NCBI GenBank assembly: GCA_035771165.1
Contig: JAWNZC010000179.1
Span: 74,501-138,500, forward strand
Source: Paragorgia papillata
Lineage: Eukaryota > Cnidaria > Anthozoa > Scleralcyonacea > Coralliidae
DNA: 64,000 nt
Direction of reading: 5' to 3'
This document shows, in pieces, positions 60,301 through 64,000 of this stretch (its first letter is position 1; the number at the start of each line of letters is the position of its first letter). The notes under the pieces are model-generated. The model was not told the origin of the DNA. It ran no database searches and saw only the letters and a program-made list of their open reading frames with translations. The position numbers and the translations under genes are program-made.

Positions 60301-62737
60301 TGAAATTCTTGATTGGGATTGGCTGAGTGGGTGTAACAATTCTCTAATATAGGATTAAAGGTCCATTGATCATATTAAAAAATGAATTGGTGGGTAATAT
60401 AAGGAAGCAATAGAGGATACCACTGCCTATGGCTATATGCCTGGTTGTGACCTGACTCCCAATGATAACGTGTGTACACACGTAAAAACGCGCAAGCTGT
60501 TACATACCTGCAAGCAAGTTGTTACAAGGCTGTTCAACAGGGTGTCACCGTCATGTGTTCGCACTGGCTGTCCCAGTCTGTTAACATGTCTGTAACAGGT
60601 TGTTGACAACTTGTAACAAGGCTGATGACTCCAACAGACTGATGACAAGTTGTTCCAACAACCTGTTACCACTCTGCAATTAACAAGTTGTTAAAAGGTT
60701 GATGCTAACAAGGTTGTAGCAGCTTCTTAAATGAACAGCATTGTTACAACCTGTTAACAGCCTTGCTACAAGCCTGTTACGAACACATCCTGTTGACAAA
60801 CTGTGAGATTTTTACATGTGTAGTTGGCCTCAGTATATATAATTCTGTCAATTTGCATGAATGTCCTGTTGATGTGGCTCACAAAGCTGGTGCATAACAC
60901 CATAATGTGCTGAACTGCTTCAGCTTGTAAAATTGTTTTGGTTAAATTTCTTAGGTTTTCTACCACTAAAATATTTAGATTAGTATTTACACTTTGTTGC
61001 TTTGCAAATCAGACTATATATGTATTGAGTTTGTCATGCTATCTATTTTGTAGCATCTAATAGCATTTCTTTTATAAAGTATTAAAATACTAAATGAATT
61101 GCTAGGACATACATGCATATGATTAAATTTTAACATCAAATTAACAGCATCTGCATAATATGTCTCTAATATTCAGCTTTTCCAAAGTTCAAAACCACCA
61201 TTTCAGGCATTGTCAGCTCATGTTTCTCTCACTAGAATGCATCGCGCAAAGGCGCATTCCGAGGTGGCGGCGATGTGTTACGACGGCTACAGTTGTGCTA
61301 AATTTGGACTGTAGCCGCTACAGTTGACTGTAGCAAACCAATCAACACGCCAGATTTAGGTCACGTTTTGCTGCATTTCATGAACTTCCGCTACAGTTCA
61401 CTAGAGCGGAGAAATCTCCGATGATTAGACTATGATGTGATGTAATTACTTTCCCAACGTTTTACAGCAACTGTTGCGTGTCTTGGATGATATGAGTTAT
61501 TAAGGAAAAGGAGGATGAGTTGATTGCTCTTAAGCGTTACTGTGAGAAATGTCTTAAGAGTGAATTTGAAAGAAAGAAGGATGATCCTCGCCGTGTATGT
61601 TTGTGTATTAACTATTCGAAGTTGCAGTAAGAATTGCGCTCTTCAAAGCACCAGCATGTGAAGCTCATGTAATAAATTACCTGGGTTATTATTTGAATAA
61701 TAAAATATGCAAATTATGACTGAGATCAGCCTGAGATCAATAAATATATTATCAAACAATCATATTTTACACAAACAGATATTCTTGTCAACAGTTTTTA
61801 TTGGTAGATTTTTAATATAAATCCAATATTAACAGTCACCGCCCCTGACATGTATTGTATAAATACAAGTACAATACATCAAATTTAACCTTCGTTGTCA
61901 TTTGCTTTCACATGATATATTTTATAATTGCATATTTATGTAAATATAAGCTTAATATCCATTTATTATTTTCATTTGTATTTTGTATGTTTATTTACTA
62001 ATGGCGAAGTACATGTATTTTATTTTTCATTCACTGACAACCTCTTGTATTCTACAATATTAAAGTCTACAGCATGAGGTGTTGTTGTTAAGAAAACGAC
62101 GACAAAGGCCTTGAATCTCGAGTTTAATACACTAGAGTTGCACTTTGGTAATTATGGCGGCCGTCAAATTTAAGATTTCTAATCGCAATAACAGCGCCTC
62201 TTTCTTGAATTTCGAGTTAAAACTTCGTACAGTAGGTTGTAGGGTTTACTTTACAATGATGAAATAAAAATGAGAGGTGAAAATTCCGTCTTAGTGACAC
62301 TTTAAGCTAAGAACTTAATTAGATGTTTAAAGAGGCTGTATATTGTATAAACTATTATATGTCCTTTACAAGTCAATATCAAGGAACTGGAAGTACTTTA
62401 TAATTTATAGCACCCAATGATCTTTCAAATATTAAAGTAATTATTTATTAAACTCACCGAGTTTCAATAAACTAGCCAGCAAGACCCACGAAGCCACAAT
62501 AAACGGTGCAGCGATATTCTGGAAATCAAATTTAGCCACCTTGATTTTATGTCCCGCGTGTGGTGAGTCGGTACGATTGCCATGTTTCGGCGTTGTGGTC
62601 GTCGATCCTTGCGAAGTGTTTGCGTTTTGTTGTCCGACTCCCTTTGGTCTTGAAAATGCCCCTGAATAGAGTTGAAAAAATACAACCAGGAACACTAGAA
62701 GAGACCGTGAACTTATGACGAAGTTCGTCTTCGCCAT
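32642..62737 (-). CDS. Na+/H+ exchanger, plasma-membrane SLC9A type, complete, 23 coding exons
   Basis: Exons: 62458-62737, 59541-59586, 55874-55915, 55349-55417, 53333-53414, 52259-52286, 51463-51554, 48627-48702, 47886-47956, 46720-46831, 45139-45220, 44951-45046, 43505-43626, 42896-42972, 40166-40294, 39824-39913, 38255-38320, 37105-37220, 36090-36149, 35282-35322, 34987-35081, 33810-33886, 32642-33080. The protein is 795 aa in a single kept frame. It has a signal-peptide-like start, an N-glycosylation site (NRT) in the first extracellular stretch and about 12 membrane segments. Family motifs are IFFLFLLPP (138-146, inhibitor/ion path), AAVDPVAVLAVFEEIHIN, FGESLLND with N238/D239 (the ion-binding ND pair), LMRPYVEANIS (335-345) and AYGGLRGAVAFSL (426-438). 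A membrane-proximal regulatory region follows (LDHLLGGVQDI, HRGHYYWK), then a His/Ser/Glu-rich tail of about 145 aa in the last exon. Electroneutral Na+/H+ exchange at the plasma membrane regulates cytosolic pH and volume. MRPYVEANIS and the tail motif favour the SLC9A1/2/4 branch over NHE3/5. Confidence 0.95.
33350..33700 (+). mobile_element. 5S rRNA-derived SINE
   Basis: The head (33361-33450) matches the internal promoter of 5S rRNA: AGTTAAGCCCGG (box A), then GTTAGTACTTGGATGGGTGA and CCGCTTGGGAA (box C region). The first ~40 nt of a real 5S gene are replaced by other sequence and the element continues with an unrelated ~250-bp body (CTTCGAGGGTTTTTCGCCGG and onward). It is therefore a SINE with a 5S-type polymerase III promoter, not a functional 5S gene. 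It lies in the exchanger intron before the last exon. Confidence 0.75.
33930..34790. repeat. CAACAACAC-type minisatellite in an exchanger intron
   Basis: AACAACAC/ACACCACC-rich array with internal higher-order duplication: a block near 34200-34340 recurs near 34560-34700. It fills 78% of the intron between the exons at 34987 and 33886, ending near the acceptor. Confidence 0.9.
35575..36010. mobile_element. Large palindrome in an exchanger intron
   Basis: Arms around TTTTTAATCGTATTATTTTT, AACTTTATTTTATCGATTCGG and AAATATTCCACGCC, with inverted partners to 36003. No coding potential. Confidence 0.55.
36297..36990. repeat. (TTG)n followed by TTGCTTTTGG decamer minisatellite
   Basis: About 26 TTG triplets (36297-36375), then about 55 decamers of TTGCTTTTGG with variants TTGCTTTCGG and TTGCTATCAG. 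It is one of the few arrays whose transcript strand is purine/A-rich. Exchanger intron 37104-36150. Confidence 0.92.
37284..37985. repeat. 12-bp minisatellite (GGCAACACAAAT) with an ACCAAC-rich end
   Basis: Strict 12-bp period from 37284 to about 37815 with AAT/AAG and ACA/ATA variants, then a degenerate ACCAACACCA region to about 37985. Exchanger intron 38254-37221. Confidence 0.93.
38810..39380. mobile_element. Hairpin-plus-MITE composite, copy 1
   Basis: An imperfect hairpin (TTATTAACCGAG, ... CTGTGCAGTATACAGGAAAG to CTTTCCCGTACAGACCG, GAGGTTAATAAG) is followed by a ~410-bp body bounded by TTTATTATATGGCT and AGCCATATAATAA. Further copies lie at 51575-52140, 45285-45800 (diverged) and 3345-3860 (degenerate). 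Confidence 0.7.
39923..40146. repeat. AAATAAAAATG low-complexity array
   Basis: Six-base-like period of AAAATA/AAAATG. It occupies 89% of the 252-nt exchanger intron 40165-39914, beginning 19 nt after the donor. Confidence 0.88.
40376..42815. repeat. 2.4-kb CTAGACTATAGA minisatellite with higher-order structure
   Basis: Built from ACTATAG heptads, CTAGACCCAAGA and CTAGACTATACA modules. Long composite blocks recur: the block starting GGCCCAAGACTACCCAAG at about 41667 returns at about 42152. It contains many perfect palindromes TATAGTCTAGACTATA. It makes up 94% of the intron 42895-40295. Confidence 0.93.
43006..43440 (+). mobile_element. 5S-derived SINE, second copy, split by a nested fold-back element
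   Basis: It has the same head and body as the copy at 33.35 kb. It is interrupted after box C by the element at 43084-43291, then resumes with the duplicated ACCGTCTGGGAA and continues to about 43440. Intact before the nested insertion, it was older than the insert. Confidence 0.7.
43084..43291. mobile_element. Fold-back element with 12-bp TSD, inserted in a 5S SINE
   Basis: It contains AAGGTTAGATATACTGCCGA, its inverted copy and a one-sided tail CACTGCCTACGCAGCACGCT. The flanks repeat ACCGTCTGGGAA (43072-43083 and 43292-43303), which is SINE sequence and proves nesting. Confidence 0.8.
43903..44111. mobile_element. MITE with 9-bp target-site duplication
   Basis: The ends are TAGCCTGGTACCCTGGCCCA and its inverted counterpart. 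The 9-bp direct repeat ATGTAATGG lies at 43894-43902 and 44112-44120. The termini resemble the 15842 element (CCTGG, ACCCTGG), so a related Mutator-like source is likely. In exchanger intron 44950-43627. Confidence 0.8.
44521..44935. repeat. Purine-only GAA/GGAAA tract
   Basis: Almost uninterrupted A/G on the plus strand with no strict period. In the pre-mRNA it is a ~400-nt polypyrimidine tract starting 15 nt after the donor of exon 44951-45046. Confidence 0.88.
45285..45800. mobile_element. Hairpin-plus-MITE composite, diverged copy 3
   Basis: The hairpin arms differ in sequence (GGTCTTTACGGTAAAATATT and complement) but keep the layout: AATAACCGAG start, GAGGTTATTAAG end, then a TTTATTATATGTC body ending GCCATATAATAAA. 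A short (AAAT)n lies in the loop. Confidence 0.6.
45917..46394. mobile_element. GTTGTTCA-rich MITE, distant relative
   Basis: Ends ACACGCGTAAAAACGC and GATTTTTACGCGTGT. The interior alternates TTGTTCA/TGAACAA palindromes. In the exchanger intron between the exons at 46720 and 45220. Confidence 0.65.
46832..47885. other. Exchanger intron, no recognised element
   Basis: Ordinary AT-rich intron sequence between exons 9 and 10. Short frames (for example at 47236-47436 and 47412-47705) show no family resemblance and no array. A palindrome-like ATTTAATAAGATTTGAATGCTC stretch was not developed further. Confidence 0.5.
48038..48600. repeat. (GGAA)n/(GGGAA)n array
   Basis: GGAA core (48072-48190), then GGGAA and GGGAAGGA blocks, then an A-rich purine shoulder. 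It covers 84% of exchanger intron 48626-47957 and starts about 26 nt after the donor. Confidence 0.92.
48785..48925 (+). mobile_element. Degenerate 5S-derived SINE fragment
   Basis: GCGTTGCCTCTCACCA, AAGTTAAGCCTGG, GTGAGTAGAGTTGA and GGTTTTCCTCCGTCC occur in the order seen in the other two copies, but most of the 5S box region is deleted. It is an old truncated copy in the exchanger intron after exon 7. Confidence 0.5.
49966..50395. mobile_element. Truncated second copy of the 22.3-kb fold-back family
   Basis: It is nearly identical to 22340-22760 through most of its length. It has an internal duplication (CATGCCCAGTTTCGTGT twice at about 50226-50260) and lacks the last part of the right arm. 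Exchanger intron after exon 7. Confidence 0.7.
51575..52140. mobile_element. Hairpin-plus-MITE composite, copy 2
   Basis: Best preserved copy. The hairpin arms are CTGTACGGGAAAGTATTTGC and its partner; the body ends are TTTATTATATGGCT/AGCCATATAATAAA. It begins about 20 bp upstream of the acceptor of exchanger exon 7. Confidence 0.72.
52362..53282. repeat. ATAGGATATAAGAT minisatellite
   Basis: TATAGGATATAAGATA-type units of 7-14 bp. A first block of about 130 bp (52380-52505) is duplicated at 52510-52635. It covers 88% of exchanger intron 53332-52287. Confidence 0.92.
53481..55332. repeat. 20-bp minisatellite, about 92 units, filling one intron
   Basis: The unit is GCATAACATCTCACAACTTA with GTATAAC and GCATAGC variants. 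Three units carry a CTGCTCAAG insertion (24 bp) at about 54357, 54462 and 54566, which marks a ~104-bp higher-order repeat. It makes up 96% of exchanger intron 55348-53415 and begins 16 nt after the donor. Confidence 0.96.
56208..56810. mobile_element. Dispersed element, copy B (inverted)
   Basis: Reverse-complement relative of 7276-8036 with a poly-G run at about 56729-56752 at the position of the C-rich CTCCCCTCCCCCC in copy A. Exchanger intron between exons 2 and 3. Confidence 0.65.
57088..57780. repeat. 20-bp minisatellite (aacagaaagcaccagagtgg), about 35 units
   Basis: Perfect 20-bp register without indels, only base substitutions (ACTAGAGTGC, CATCAGAGTGG and similar). It is in the exchanger intron 59540-55916. 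The open frames on both strands across it are repeat translations. Confidence 0.95.
57998..58400. repeat. 20-bp minisatellite (gcgtaacgtcttacaatgta), about 20 units
   Basis: 20-bp units with GCGTAACG, ACATAACG and ACGTAACG variants. It is related in sequence to the array at 53.5-55.3 kb (15 of 20 positions). Same intron as the previous array, separated by about 220 bp. Confidence 0.95.
60474..60827. mobile_element. GTTG/CAAC-rich MITE, inverted copy of the 25-kb element
   Basis: It contains the reverse complement of most of 25043-25381, including GTGTTCGCACTGGCTGTCCC and the same CACACGTAAAAACGCG end. First exchanger intron. Confidence 0.7.
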
Positions 62738-63244
62738 TTCACCGAATTAAACGCTTTAAATCTAGTTCAAACTTTCTGGTAGCATCATCGTGTACGGATG
62801 AATGATCCTGGGCTTCGGAAAGATCATTGTCAGGATTAATGTCATCATGATCTACTCTCGTTCTCTAAATTAGAAGGTTTGCCAGATGGCCTGGGTCCGA
62901 ATAAGCCAATTAAAGCTAGAAAAAAGCCAAAAAGAAAACTGAAAAAACCCAAAAAGAGCCAAAAAAAGGAAAGGACACAAACTCAATTTAATAGTTAAAA
63001 ACTTAGAAGATATAATAAATAAGAGTTAATTACCGAGAAGGAGGTAACTCAAGGAGGTAACTAAGTATAGGTTAGTGACCGAGGGTAACTAACTTTAGCT
63101 CAGTTACCGACTTCGAGCAATTCGAGGTATAAATTAACTGATTTAGTTTATTCCTGATACAAACGATACGTCGTTATTTACCAAAATAGTATTCTAGACG
63201 TAGTTTTAAAGCGATATAGTAGGTCATTTAATATGCAAGGTCAA

Positions 63245-63425
63245 TAACCTATTGGTGGCTTTCACGTGACGTCACGGCGGCCATATTTGTGCCCCAAAAC
63301 AATAAAACGGCGGCCATATTTGTGTCCAAAATGAATCCCATTGGGATTTAGCTCTATTCTTATTCACAAATTTCCTATTGTTTTAGCAATCCAATATGGC
63401 TGTCGGTCACGTGGGTGAAACCCAA
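63245..63425. mobile_element. Fold-back element upstream of the exchanger gene
   Basis: GGCTTTCACGTGACGTCACG and an inverted CGGTCACGTGGGTGAAAC end, with GGCGGCCATATTTGTG repeats. Around it (62876-63950), AAAAGCCAAAAA-rich DNA with GGTTTGCCAGATGG and CTGGCAACCCTCAC at the edges may be one larger element. No gene seen in 62738-64000. Confidence 0.5.
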
Positions 63426-64000
63426 GAATATATTAACCCACATCAAAGATAATTTATGCTCATGCAATAAAAAACTAATTGCAGTTAAATGTCAATCTGA
63501 TGTTACAGAATCTTCGTGATGTTTCAAATTTTCGAGCGCTGTCATAGTTACCTTTCCATTTACTCATTGTGACCTCGTGCGAGACTGCACTTCAAGCTCT
63601 CTCCTCCGCAGAGGCTTCTATTCTGGTTTGTTATTCAAGTCTTTCTGGGAACCAGATTGGTCTTTCTTATGCAGAGCCTGCGATCCTTTTGGGCAGTTTT
63701 GGCACCAAATACAGGAAGTAAAATGTCTCGGGTTCAAGCTCTTTGACCGTTCGGCAATTTACGACTTTACGTAACCTTTCTGCGCCACGGTCAGCGGTAC
63801 AATCACATATAAATGTGATTTCCGATTCCTCTGTTTTTCCTCAAAAAAGCCAAAAATAAGCCAAAAATTAGGGATAAGTCAAACCTCATTCAAAAAAGCC
63901 AAAATTGAGAAATTTGGCTTAAAAAAAGCTAAACTGGCAACCCTCACTCTGAGCAGGGGTGAATACCCGTAGCGTTCAAACTCTCCCGGTCTCAACACCG

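Noticed and set aside
63577..63774. 65-aa plus-strand frame near the right edge
   Set aside because: Its CTCTCCTCCGCAGAGGCT start resembles repeat DNA near 39.42 kb, and no family match was recognised.

Overview
This is a eukaryotic, AT-rich nuclear window. It carries five recognisable metazoan protein-coding genes, all on the minus strand and all split by many GT-AG introns. I rebuilt each gene by finding exons bounded by consensus splice sites, keeping phase across every junction and comparing the joined protein with the families I know. The families (Polycomb-like, RPL35, URM1, AGMO, SLC9A), the high intron density, the 5S-derived SINEs, the LINE remnant and the many fold-back elements suggest a non-bilaterian or early-branching marine animal. 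A cnidarian (anthozoan-like) is most likely, but this is an inference from gene and repeat style, not a proven assignment.

Layout from left to right; every gene reads right to left. (1) 1099-8630 holds the 5' part of a Polycomb-like (PHF1/MTF2/PHF19) gene with a Tudor domain, PHD1 and the start of PHD2; its 3' part lies beyond base 1. (2) 9757-11839 is a complete ribosomal protein L35 gene, with a TOP-like start tract and a poly(A) signal overlapping the stop codon. (3) 13041-15360 is a complete URM1 gene of 5 exons and 101 aa, ending in Gly-Gly. (4) 16489-28520 is a complete alkylglycerol monooxygenase (AGMO/TMEM195-like) gene of 15 coding exons and 447 aa. (5) 32642-62737 is a complete plasma-membrane-type Na+/H+ exchanger (SLC9A1/2/4-like) gene of 23 coding exons and 795 aa. 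I saw no gene in 28.5-32.6 kb or 62.8-64 kb; these hold fold-back repeats.

The genes do not form a pathway: chromatin reader, ribosome, tRNA thiolation/urmylation, ether-lipid cleavage and pH regulation. What ties the window together is its introns. At least fifteen contain a long micro- or minisatellite, and several are almost nothing else, with the array starting 13-50 nt after the 5' splice site. Nearly all arrays are oriented so that the pre-mRNA copy is U- or pyrimidine-rich. Three minisatellites have 20-bp units, and two of those are related in sequence. The rest of the non-coding DNA is densely packed with palindromic MITE-like elements, some nested with clear target-site duplications. 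Most long reading frames without introns in this window are translations of these arrays and are not genes.
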